The position numbers and the translations under genes were made by a program. The notes under the pieces are model-generated. The model did not search any database and had not been told where the DNA came from. It saw nothing but the letters and a program-made list of their open reading frames with translations. From assembly GCF_029955155.1 (NCBI RefSeq), contig NZ_JAPNOZ010000012.1, forward strand, positions 833,208 through 897,207: 64,000 bases of DNA, read 5' to 3'. Shown here piece by piece: positions 43,035-51,443 of the stretch (positions within the stretch are counted from its first letter, which is position 1; each line of letters begins with the position of its first letter). The DNA comes from Psychrobacillus sp. NEAU-3TGS. Its GTDB lineage: Bacteria > Bacillota > Bacilli > Bacillales_A > Planococcaceae.

Positions 43035-43931
43035 TTGGAGAACAAACATCTTATTACCTTTCAGATAGCAGCTAAAACTCTGAACTTTACCCAAACTGCT
43101 AAAATATTGAATTTTGCTCAATCGAGCGTAACAGCACAAATGAAATCGCTTGAAGCCGAACTGGGAACACCGTTGTTTGAACGTCTAGGTAAACGATTAA
43201 TTTTGACAGAAGCCGGGCGTAAGTTTCAATTATACGCTGATAAAATGATTAGGCTGAATGAAGAGGCAAAGATGGCTGTTGGAGGAGATGAAGAACTATC
43301 TGGGACTCTTACAATTGGGGCACAGGAAAGCCAGTGCACTTACCGACTTCCTCCCATCCTCATGGAGTTTAAGAAGACATATCCTAACGTCAAAGTCATT
43401 TTTAAGCCTGCACATTCTGACGAAATGGCTAGAAAGCAATTACTGGATGGTTCGCTCGATATTGCATTCATTATGGATACAGTAAAACCAGGAGAAGCCT
43501 TGAAAATAGAGCCTCTTATACAAGAAAATATCAAATTAGTTGCTGCGCCCGATCATCCATTACTTGCAAGACCGGAAGTTTATCCAAAGGATTTAGAACA
43601 AGAAACCTTTTTGCTTACTGAAACTGGGTGTTCTTATCGAACTTTATTAGAAGACAATCTTCGTTCAGCGAAGGTTTACCCATTAAATAAATACGAGTTC
43701 GGAAGTATAGAGGCCATAAAACAATGTGTTATTGCAGGATTGGGTATAGCTGTACTACCTAAAATGGCAATCGAGTCTGACATTCGTTCCGGGAAAATGA
43801 AGGAATTAGCTTGGCTAAACACCTCAACACCTGTTTATACCCAGATTGCTTGGCATAAAGATAAGTTGATGACTCCTCCGTTACAAGCTTTTATACGATT
43901 AACTCATGAAACCTTTAAAGCTTTTTCATGA
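43035..43931 (+). CDS. LysR family transcriptional regulator
   Basis: 298 residues. The N-terminal winged helix (about 5-62) is AAKTLNFTQTAKILNFAQSSVTAQMKSLEAELGTPLFERLG, followed by a linker helix and a two-lobe periplasmic-binding-like effector domain. TTG at 43035 is chosen because AAGGTGA lies five bases upstream; GTG at 43026 overlaps that site. It is divergent from the FMN oxidoreductase with a T-N11-A palindrome between. Control of that enzyme and autoregulation are inferred. Effector unknown. Confidence 0.88.
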   Translation: MENKHLITFQIAAKTLNFTQTAKILNFAQSSVTAQMKSLEAELGTPLFERLGKRLILTEAGRKFQLYADKMIRLNEEAKMAVGGDEELSGTLTIGAQESQCTYRLPPILMEFKKTYPNVKVIFKPAHSDEMARKQLLDGSLDIAFIMDTVKPGEALKIEPLIQENIKLVAAPDHPLLARPEVYPKDLEQETFLLTETGCSYRTLLEDNLRSAKVYPLNKYEFGSIEAIKQCVIAGLGIAVLPKMAIESDIRSGKMKELAWLNTSTPVYTQIAWHKDKLMTPPLQAFIRLTHETFKAFS

Positions 43932-44122
43932 AACGCTGGGAAACCATACTCGCTTTCAATTGCTCTCTCGAGTAAAGGGTCCCCCTCTCCCATAGGCGGA
44001 TGATGAAATAACCTATCAATGAATTAATAAAATAAAGACTTCCATTGAATTAGAAAACCTTCTTAATCTATGCGATAATAAAGGAACGAACGTTTCTATT
44101 TTACCCGAAATGAGGTGCCGCT

Positions 44123-46266
44123 ATGAAACCTGTCATCCTAGCTGAAAAACCATCCCAAGCAAAGGCATACGCAGACGCTTTTTCTGTTAAGCGCCACGAG
44201 GGATATTTAGAAATCAACCCATGCCCAATCTTCCCTGAAGGAGCATATATAACTTGGGGAATCGGTCATTTAGTAGAATTGAAAGAACCAAAAGCATATG
44301 ATCCGAAATGGGATAAATGGTCGCTAAACAGTTTGCCAATTTTGCCAAACCGATATGAATTCCAAGTGGCAAAGGGTAAATTCAAACAGTTTACGATTGT
44401 GAAGAAGCTCATAAAAGGGACAGATACTGTTATTAATGCATGCGACGTAGACCGTGAAGGTTCGAATATCTTCTATAGTATATATAACCAAACAGGTGCG
44501 AGAGGAAAAACGATTAAACGATTGTGGATAAATTCACTGGAAGTTGAAGAAGTTCAAAAAGGATTTGCTAATCTACAGGACAATCGCAAAGATCTTCTGT
44601 TGTATGAAGAAGCGAAAGCCCGTCAAATTAGTGACTGGCTTGTAGGGATGAATGGTTCAAGGTTATATTCTCTCCTTCTGCAATCGCAGGGTATTCGAGA
44701 AGTATTTCCAATCGGACGTGTTCAATCGCCAACTATCTATTTAATTTATCAACGACAAATGGAGATAGAAAACTTTGTTTCAGAACCCTTCTTTGAGATT
44801 GAAGCAATGTTTACAGCAGAGCATGGGACCTATAAAGGAAAAGCAAAAGCAAAAGAGCCAAAAAGAGAAATCATTCAAGCACTGCTCGCGAAACATAATA
44901 TCCATCCAAATTCACCTGGAGTTATTACTTCTGTGGAAAAGCTGGATAAACGAATGCCACCACCGCAGCTCCATTCTTTGTCCACGTTACAAGCAACTGC
45001 CAATCGCTTGTGGAAAACAAGCCCCGCAGATGTCTTAAAGACAATGCAAGGGCTATATGAAAAGAAGCTTGTGACGTATCCAAGAACGGATTCTCGCTTT
45101 ATAACTACAGGTGAGTTTTCTTATCTTGCTGGACAATTATTGGAATATCAACAGCTTATTGGACACCCCTTCCCTGTTGCTTCGCTCGTTCCTAAAAGGC
45201 GTTATGTGGATAATTCAAAAGTTCAGGAACACCATGCGATCATACCGACCAAAAAACTACCTACACAAGCTAAGCTTGCGGGGTTATCTAATATTGAAAG
45301 AAATCTATACGAAGAAATCGTACGCACGACACTCGCTATGTTTCATACCGATTATTTATACACGGAAACAAAAGTGATAACCGATGTAAACGGGTTACCT
45401 TTCTTTACTACCGGTAAAACAGAGCGTGATAAAGGTTGGAAAGCATTGTTTGTTCGTTCTTCTAAAGAAACAGAAAAAGAAGAACCCTCACTTCCTCCTT
45501 TAGTTGAACAAGAAAAAGTAGAGAGTAATATTGGAATAAAAGAAGGAAAAACCCAACCTCCAAAGCCTTACACAGAAGGCCAACTAATAGCCATGATGAA
45601 AACTTGTGGAAAACTTGTGGAGGACAAAAATGAAACAGATATTTTAAAAGAAGTCGAAGGTCTTGGAACGGAAGCTACTCGTAGTGGAATTATTGAAACA
45701 ATTAAGCGTCATGGCTATATTGATGTAAAGAAAAACATTGTGTCCATTACCGATAAGGGACGTGTTCTTTGCCAAGCAATTGAAGGAAATCTTCTTGCAA
45801 GCCCATCCATGACAGCAAAATGGGAAACATATTTGCGAAAAATCGGCAATGGAGAAGGTTCACAGGAACGGTTTCTTGGTAGCATCGCAAAGTTTATTCA
45901 AAGCTTGTTACAAGAAGTCCCGAATCAATTAAAAACAAAAAATATTGATATAAAACTCGCTCCTCGTGCATCAAAATATGATTCGAAATTCAAGAGAGAT
46001 CCTATTGTAACTTGTCCCAAGTGTAAAAAAGGGTCCATAATTGCCCATAAAAGTTTTTATGGTTGCACAGAATACAAAATGGGTGTACACAGACGTTTAA
46101 CGGCTTCTTTTTAAAGAAAAAGATTACTCCAAGCCAGATTAAACTGCTTTGCACAAAAGGAAAAACAAATGTGATCAAAGGATTCGTCGCAGAAAACGGT
46201 CAAACGTTTAATGCTAGCCTTACCTTTGTAGAAGGCAAAGTGAAACTAGATTTTGCAAAAGAATAA
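44123..46266 (+). CDS. topB: DNA topoisomerase III, C-terminal frameshift
   Basis: Type IA topoisomerase, about 714 residues if one base is restored. LAEKPSQAKAYADAF and NACDVDREGSNIFY form the TOPRIM domain with metal-binding acids, VTYPRTDSRFI carries the catalytic tyrosine, and a C-terminal zinc finger begins CPKCKKGSIIAHKSFYGC. The frame breaks in the A-run 46076-46079 just after GCTEYK: one missing A turns TAC AAA AAT GGG into a shifted frame ending at 46114. The other frame (46063-46266) supplies NGCTQTFNGFF and the expected tail. It relaxes negatively supercoiled DNA and resolves recombination intermediates. The truncation removes only the last zinc-finger cysteine and about 60 residues, so activity may survive. 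Confidence 0.9.
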
Positions 46267-46276
46267 ATTGAAAAAG

Positions 46277-46314
46277 AGGATGTCCCTATCAAATACAAAG
46301 GATATCCTTTTTTT
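46277..46314. terminator. Bidirectional terminator between topB and thiE
   Basis: AGGATGTCC pairs with GGATATCCT (46300-46308) with one mismatch, and T tracts follow on both strands. Confidence 0.75.
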
Positions 46315-46920
46315 CTACTTCTTAAGCTTTTCTAAAAAACTTTTCGCTGCAAGAGAAGGGGAATCTGCTTTCATTATAGCGGACACAACAGCAACTCCAG
46401 CAATTCCTGTATGTTGTAATGCATCAACATTCTCTATCGCGATACCACCAATCGCCACTACAGGGATTGTAACAGTTTTCGTTATTTCTTCCAGCACTCC
46501 GTGTGGTAATAGCTTCGCATCCTCTTTTGTACCCGTCGGAAAAACAGAGCCCACTCCTAAGTAAGTTGCTCCATTCCTTTCCGCATTCCTCGCTTCTTCT
46601 AGAGTTCCAGCTGAAACACCAATAATAAATGATTTAGGGACGATTTTCTTTACAACAGCAAGGGGTAAATCAGACTGTCCAATATGCACGCCTGCTGCAT
46701 TTACTGCAATGGCTATATCTATTCGATCATTTATTATTAACGGAACATTATATGAATCTAACAGTTCTTTTAATGCCTTTGCTTTCTCATAAAACACTTT
46801 TCCTAAACTACTTTTTTCCCGGAGTTGTACAATCGTCACGCCACCTTCGATTGCTTGCTCCACCACTTTTAACAATGAATCTACCGGGACTGATTCTTCC
46901 GTCACTAAATACAATGTCAT
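46315..46920 (-). CDS. thiE: Thiamine-phosphate synthase
   Basis: 201 residues, TIM-barrel enzyme joining the pyrimidine (HMP-PP) and thiazole (HET-P) halves into thiamine phosphate. VQLREKS (pyrimidine loop), LIINDRIDIA, GVHIGQSDLP, VSAGTLEEA, GVGSVFPTGTK and VAIGGI are the family motifs in order. The ATG at 46920 starts one base past the thiM stop, so translation is probably coupled; a start at 46965 lies inside thiM. Last gene of the thiamine salvage operon. Confidence 0.95.
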   Translation of the reverse strand: MTLYLVTEESVPVDSLLKVVEQAIEGGVTIVQLREKSSLGKVFYEKAKALKELLDSYNVPLIINDRIDIAIAVNAAGVHIGQSDLPLAVVKKIVPKSFIIGVSAGTLEEARNAERNGATYLGVGSVFPTGTKEDAKLLPHGVLEEITKTVTIPVVAIGGIAIENVDALQHTGIAGVAVVSAIMKADSPSLAAKSFLEKLKK

Positions 46921-46921
46921 A

Positions 46922-47731
46922 TCAAGATTCAAGAATAGAGACCTCTTTCCCCCATATATTTTCATCTAACTGAAAAATCTCATCCATCAATTTAACTTTA
47001 AATTGGCCAATTCCGGCTCCTTCAGAAAGTCTTCCTCTCGCTCGCTCTCCTGCTAAACTCATTGCTGACATTCCCGCGATACTCGCTGAAAAATAATCAT
47101 CTGTTGTTCCTGCAAAGCTAGCTATTAAGGAGGTTGTCATACATCCTGTACCTGTTACTTTTGTTAACCATATATCGCCGTTTTCAATTTGAGCGATCTC
47201 TTTTCCATTAGAGACAATATCAACTTTTCCACTCACTACTACAATACAAGAAAAAAGATTTGCAGCTTTCTTCGCAAGTTCTTTACTATCCAATGAGTTA
47301 TTCCCTGCATCTACACCACGCGTTTTCCCATTTCCACCAATTAGTGAATCTATCTCACTTACATTCCCTCTAATAACTGCTACTTTTATCTTTTCTACTA
47401 GTTCTCCTGCTAACTTTTTTCTATACGTTGTAGCTCCTACGCCGACCGGATCAAATATAACGGGGATTCCTTTTTCATTTGCAGCTTTCCCAGCTAGTAG
47501 CATTGCAGAAAAAGTCGCCGCTTGAATTGTTCCTATATTCAGCACTAGTGCGTTTGCTAATTGCACCATTTCCTCTACTTCTTCAACACTTGTTGCCATT
47601 ACAGGAGAAGCTCCAATTGCAAGGGTTACATTTGCACAATCATTGATTGTCACCATATTGGTAATATGATGGACGAGTGGGTTTCGACTGCGGACAAGTG
47701 AGAATAAGTCACTTACTACTTTTCTATTCAT
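46922..47731 (-). CDS. thiM: Hydroxyethylthiazole kinase
   Basis: 269-residue ribokinase-like kinase that phosphorylates the salvaged thiazole alcohol. NPLVHHITNMVTINDCAN is the substrate-binding start, VFDPVGVGAT, VIRGNVSEI and the anion hole TGTGCMTTSL with catalytic Cys follow. AGGAGAAATACTAG precedes the ATG. Between thiD and thiE in the salvage operon. Confidence 0.96.
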   Translation of the reverse strand: MNRKVVSDLFSLVRSRNPLVHHITNMVTINDCANVTLAIGASPVMATSVEEVEEMVQLANALVLNIGTIQAATFSAMLLAGKAANEKGIPVIFDPVGVGATTYRKKLAGELVEKIKVAVIRGNVSEIDSLIGGNGKTRGVDAGNNSLDSKELAKKAANLFSCIVVVSGKVDIVSNGKEIAQIENGDIWLTKVTGTGCMTTSLIASFAGTTDDYFSASIAGMSAMSLAGERARGRLSEGAGIGQFKVKLMDEIFQLDENIWGKEVSILES

Positions 47732-47747
47732 CTAGTATTTCTCCTAT

Positions 47748-48554
47748 CTATTTCATTCCCATTTTCGAGCTCTCATATAAATCATAAAAATGATGTGTCG
47801 GTCCGTGTCCTGAACCTAAAGGCAAACTATGCGTAATCGCAGTAGTTATATACTGTTTTGCTAATGTCGCCGCTTCAAGTAAAGTAGAGCCTTTTGCTAG
47901 ATTTGCTGCAATTGCAGAAGATAATGTACAGCCCGTTCCATGTGTATTTTTTGTCTGAATTCGATTCGCTTTTAACCAATGAAAGTCCACTCCATTGTAG
48001 AAAAGATCATTTGGAGGCCCCATCAAATGTCCCCCTTTTATCAGTACAGCATCCACCCCCATCTCCATTATTTGCTCACACGCTTTATACATTTCCTCTT
48101 CCGTTTGCAATGTTCGACCTATCAATACTTCCGCTTCTGGAATATTTGGTGTGATAATAGACGACAAGGGAAGGAGTTCTTTCTTTAAAGCTTCTACAGC
48201 AGATTGTTCTAAAAGATAATGACCGCCCTTTGAAATCATGACCGGATCGACGACAATATATTTAGGTTTATATTTCGTTAATGCTTCCGCTACTACGTGA
48301 ACAGTATCCTTATTTCCTAGCATTCCAATTTTCACTGCATCGACTTGAATATCGTCAAAGACTGCTTCTAATTGGTCTTGAATGATATTCAAATCAATTT
48401 GTTGAACAGAGCGCACCTCTTTTGTATTTTGGGCAGTCACCGCCGTAATGACAGACATTCCGAATGCCCCATTTGCAGAAATTGCTTTAATATCCGCTTG
48501 GATACCTGCTCCTCCTCCTGAATCAGATCCTGCTATTGTAAGCACTGTTTTCAT
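47748..48554 (-). CDS. thiD: HMP/HMP-phosphate kinase ThiD
   Basis: 268-residue ribokinase-like enzyme that phosphorylates hydroxymethylpyrimidine twice. [19 protein letters not shown] binds the pyrimidine, [14 protein letters not shown] and the C-terminal [15 protein letters not shown] hold the anion-hole/catalytic cysteine. It overlaps the end of thiW by about 32 bases and starts behind GGGAGGATTATTAG, so the two are tightly coupled. Converts salvaged pyrimidine into the ThiE substrate. Confidence 0.95.
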   Translation of the reverse strand: MKTVLTIAGSDSGGGAGIQADIKAISANGAFGMSVITAVTAQNTKEVRSVQQIDLNIIQDQLEAVFDDIQVDAVKIGMLGNKDTVHVVAEALTKYKPKYIVVDPVMISKGGHYLLEQSAVEALKKELLPLSSIITPNIPEAEVLIGRTLQTEEEMYKACEQIMEMGVDAVLIKGGHLMGPPNDLFYNGVDFHWLKANRIQTKNTHGTGCTLSSAIAANLAKGSTLLEAATLAKQYITTAITHSLPLGSGHGPTHHFYDLYESSKMGMK

Positions 48555-49044
48555 CTAATAATCCTCCCATCATTTTGTTTTTCATCATCACTTTTAACAA
48601 TCCAAACGCTAAAAAGGCTCCGGTAAACGAACTAAACATAAAGGCTGGCACAAATCCAAAAAGTGTTAGTTCTTTTCCAAATAGAAGGACGCCTATTGGG
48701 TACGTTGCAATGGCACCGAGAATCCCAGTACCAACAACTTCTCCAACAAATGCAAATCCAAGCTTTTTCGTTTTTGAATACAAGAAACCAGCCAGAAGTG
48801 CGCCAATTACACTTCCTGGAAAAGCAAAAATAGAGCCCGTACCCAATAAATTTCGTAAAGTAGAAACGATTAATGCTCCCCCAACTGCATACCATGGACC
48901 TAACAACACAGCCAAAAGTACATTTGCGAAATGCTGGATTGGGAAAATCTTAGCAAAACCAACCGGTATAAATATGAGATGACTAGATATGGTCGTTATC
49001 GCAATAATGACCGATGTCAAAGTTAGCTTTCTGGTTTTATTCAT
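48523..49044 (-). CDS. thiW: ECF transporter S component ThiW
   Basis: 173 residues with five hydrophobic helices. [50 protein letters not shown] is typical of the ThiW substrate-binding subunit of energy-coupling-factor importers. In Firmicutes thiW is always near thiM/thiD and is predicted to take up the thiazole precursor. The shared ECF ATPases and EcfT must lie elsewhere. ATG 49044 has AAGGTGAAAAGA upstream. Confidence 0.9.
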   Translation of the reverse strand: MNKTRKLTLTSVIIAITTISSHLIFIPVGFAKIFPIQHFANVLLAVLLGPWYAVGGALIVSTLRNLLGTGSIFAFPGSVIGALLAGFLYSKTKKLGFAFVGEVVGTGILGAIATYPIGVLLFGKELTLFGFVPAFMFSSFTGAFLAFGLLKVMMKNKMMGGLLDENSAYNSRI

Positions 49045-49061
49045 TCTTTTCACCTTCTACC

Positions 49062-49745
49062 TTAGATTGGCCATTCTTCTAATTGATCGTTCATTTCCCA
49101 AAATAGATACTCGAACTTAGACGTCATTTGAAAATGCTCTTCGATCCGAGCAAGTTCTCTTTCGGGTTTACCTTCCGTTAACGTATCCATTAACTGGATT
49201 AACCACTTTGCGCCAGCTGCAAATTCTTCGGAATCATATGTTTCAATCCATTTTGCATATTTGTTTGTGGACAAACTATCACCATATTGTGCACGCAGTA
49301 GCTTCCCAATTTCCCAGTAATCCCAAGCACAAGGGAGTATACAGGAAACTAGTTCTACAAGGGAACCATTTTGAGCAACATTTAACATATAGCGTGTATA
49401 AACTAAATTTGTAGGAGTTGGCTTAGTAGCTTCTAACTCCTCTTTAGAAATGCCAAACTCTGCAGCGAAAGCACGATGTAAATCCATTTCAAAATGGAGT
49501 GTATCGTGAAGGGTTTTTGAAAAGTTGGTCATCATTTCTAAATCAAGTGATTTTTGAACTCCTACCGCAAAAAGCTTCGAATAGTCTAATAGATAGACAT
49601 AATCCTGCTTCATATAATGAATAAACTTTTCTTCAGCCAATGTTCCTTTCCCTAATTCCTGCACAAATGGATGTTGATGATTCTTCGCCCAAATTGGTTT
49701 TACATTTTCAAATAATCGTTCGCTAAATTTCATTGTAGAAATCAT
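49062..49745 (-). CDS. tenA: Aminopyrimidine aminohydrolase (thiaminase II)
   Basis: 227 residues, all-helical TenA family. MKQDYVYLLDYSKLFAVG and SCILPCAWDYWEIGK contain the active-site acids and nucleophilic cysteine. TenA hydrolyses aminomethylpyrimidine, a breakdown product of thiamine, to HMP. The product feeds ThiD. AGGAGGTATATCTT supports the start. It sits between the YlmB-like deformylase and thiW, the precise partner genes of the base-degraded thiamine salvage route. Confidence 0.95.
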   Translation of the reverse strand: MISTMKFSERLFENVKPIWAKNHQHPFVQELGKGTLAEEKFIHYMKQDYVYLLDYSKLFAVGVQKSLDLEMMTNFSKTLHDTLHFEMDLHRAFAAEFGISKEELEATKPTPTNLVYTRYMLNVAQNGSLVELVSCILPCAWDYWEIGKLLRAQYGDSLSTNKYAKWIETYDSEEFAAGAKWLIQLMDTLTEGKPERELARIEEHFQMTSKFEYLFWEMNDQLEEWPI

Positions 49746-49775
49746 AAGATATACCTCCTGAAAAATTGGTTTCTT

Positions 49776-51053
49776 TTATTTTTTGGTATTACACCATTGG
49801 TAAATAAATAACAATAGAGTTTGAGTAAACAAGAGTAGTTCCTCTATATTTAGTTTTTCATCAACCGAATGCGCTTCTTCCAGTTTTCCTGGACCATAAA
49901 TAACTGTCGGAATTCCAGCTTGTCCAAGCCAGCCTGCATCAGTAACAGATTTGGACATTCCTATTTGGACTAGATCTTTGTCTATTTGCTCATGACACGC
50001 TGCCAGTAATTGAACCGCTGGATGTTTCGTATCCATTTTTAATGCCGGAAATATCTCTCCTCTTTCTTCAATCATAGATTTTCCACCCCAACGATATTCA
50101 AGAGGGTTTTCTCTTAACCAAGGATCCGCCATCGCTACTTGGTTTAAATGATTTTCTATTTCAGTAGTAACTGATTCGTACGTTTCATCCGGATAAAAAT
50201 GTACCGTAATCCAAAGTCTGCATTCATCTGCTATAAAAGCTGCATGCCTGCCACCTTCAATAACCGCTGGATTTATCGTTGTTGTGCCTGGAGCAAATCC
50301 AGGATACTGTTTTGTTACTGCCCAATGTCTCTCCAAATCTTGAAGACCAGCAATAATTTTCATCATTTTTTCTATGGCACTTGCGCCTTTTATTAATCCT
50401 CCTGCATGCAACATTTTCATCCGCATGGCATCATGGAAAACATCCTTACTTTTAATCGTTATCCAACCAGTTATTACTCCACCTTGGCCGTGAATTTGAC
50501 GATCACTTCCATCTACTACTAGAGCAAAATCAGCCGTATATCCTCTCTCTATACAAGAAAGCGTTCCCGCTTCTCCCGCCTCTTCTCCAATAACAGACTG
50601 AATTTGTAGATCACCTTTTATTTCAATATTTAAATCTTTAAATAGTTTGACAGTGAATAACGTTGCGGCCATTGCACCTTTCATATCAGAGGTCCCTCTG
50701 CCAAATACATATCCATCTTTATTTGTTAGCTTAAATGCTGGCACAGTCCAAGCACTCTCATCCCCAACTTCTGCCACATCAATATGACCGTTAATGATTA
50801 GACTGTGATAATGCAATCCATCTGCTCCTCTTTTTATTCCTACTACATTCGGATCATTTGGAAACACATCCCAACTATCGGTTTCAAATTGGTGTGCTTC
50901 TAAAAAGTTGGCAATATAATTTTGGATCTCCTCTGTATTTCTTGCAGGAGGACTAACTGTTGGAAAACCAACTAGTTCTTCCAGTATCAGAAGGAGTTCC
51001 TCTTTACGTTCATTTACTGCTTTAATAATTCGATTTTGTATTTCTTTCTCCAT
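49776..51053 (-). CDS. ylmB: Formylaminopyrimidine deformylase-like M20 hydrolase (YlmB)
   Basis: 425-residue ArgE/DapE-type metallohydrolase. LIINGHIDVAEVGD (metal His and catalytic Asp), GRGTSDMKGAMAATL (bridging Asp) and VIGEEAGEAGTLS (general base Glu) are intact. Its place as the first gene after a TPP riboswitch and just before tenA identifies it as YlmB, which removes the formyl group from N-formyl aminomethylpyrimidine so TenA can act. Other M20 activities are conceivable from sequence alone. ATG 51053 follows GGAAGGGG; a start at 51104 lies inside the terminator and is rejected. Confidence 0.9.
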   Translation of the reverse strand: MEKEIQNRIIKAVNERKEELLLILEELVGFPTVSPPARNTEEIQNYIANFLEAHQFETDSWDVFPNDPNVVGIKRGADGLHYHSLIINGHIDVAEVGDESAWTVPAFKLTNKDGYVFGRGTSDMKGAMAATLFTVKLFKDLNIEIKGDLQIQSVIGEEAGEAGTLSCIERGYTADFALVVDGSDRQIHGQGGVITGWITIKSKDVFHDAMRMKMLHAGGLIKGASAIEKMMKIIAGLQDLERHWAVTKQYPGFAPGTTTINPAVIEGGRHAAFIADECRLWITVHFYPDETYESVTTEIENHLNQVAMADPWLRENPLEYRWGGKSMIEERGEIFPALKMDTKHPAVQLLAACHEQIDKDLVQIGMSKSVTDAGWLGQAGIPTVIYGPGKLEEAHSVDEKLNIEELLLFTQTLLLFIYQWCNTKK

Positions 51054-51086
51054 TGCTTTTCCCCTTCCAAGCAATATTTTTCTAAA

Positions 51087-51117
51087 CAAAAAACCGCTCT
51101 CCATAAACGGAAAGCGG
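51087..51117 (-). terminator. Riboswitch-controlled terminator
   Basis: CCGCTTTCC and GGAGAGCGG (minus-strand order) form a strong hairpin (51094-51117) followed by a T tract (51087-51093), between the TPP aptamer and the first gene. This implies transcriptional attenuation. Confidence 0.85.
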
Positions 51118-51147
51118 CTGTTTTCTACATAATGAAACTAAACGTAC

Positions 51148-51252
51148 GACAGTAGGGACCCAGCTGCTTCCCTCCGCTAGTATTAACTAGATCAGGTTCA
51201 AAGGGTTTACATCCATGATGTGTCTCAGCCTATAATAGGCTCCCCTAGCAGT
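51148..51252 (-). promoter_or_regulatory. TPP riboswitch (THI element)
   Basis: Reading the minus strand, the conserved aptamer motifs appear in order: GGGGAGCC, GGCTGAGA, ACCCTTTGAACCTGATCTAG, and GCGGAGGGAAGCAGC, closing on GTCCCTACTGT. The CTGAGA/CCTGAT core binds thiamine pyrophosphate. With the following terminator it should turn the salvage operon off when TPP is plentiful. Confidence 0.95.
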
Positions 51253-51392
51253 CATCTATTTAATTGTTCATGCATCTAAATATTAACACAACTATTTAGA
51301 ATTACAAGAATGTTTTGCCAAGTGCTAATCTATCTATTTGAACAGTGAACTTTTTAATCTTCGCTCTTTTTAGCTTAAGAGTTATTCGATAT

Positions 51393-51425
51393 ACCTTGGC
51401 GCATTCCTGTAACAAGAAATGCGCC
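51393..51425 (-). terminator. Hairpin after the sigma/anti-sigma gene
   Basis: TGGCGCATT and AATGCGCCA form a perfect 9-bp stem 20 bases past the stop codon. No strong T tract follows, so termination is only probable. Confidence 0.5.
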
Positions 51426-51443
51426 AGATAATATTTATATCTT

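Noticed and set aside
46063-46266. Separate small gene after topB
   Set aside because: Its sequence NGCTQTFNGFFLKKK is the missing zinc-finger tail of topoisomerase III, so it is part of topB past a frameshift.
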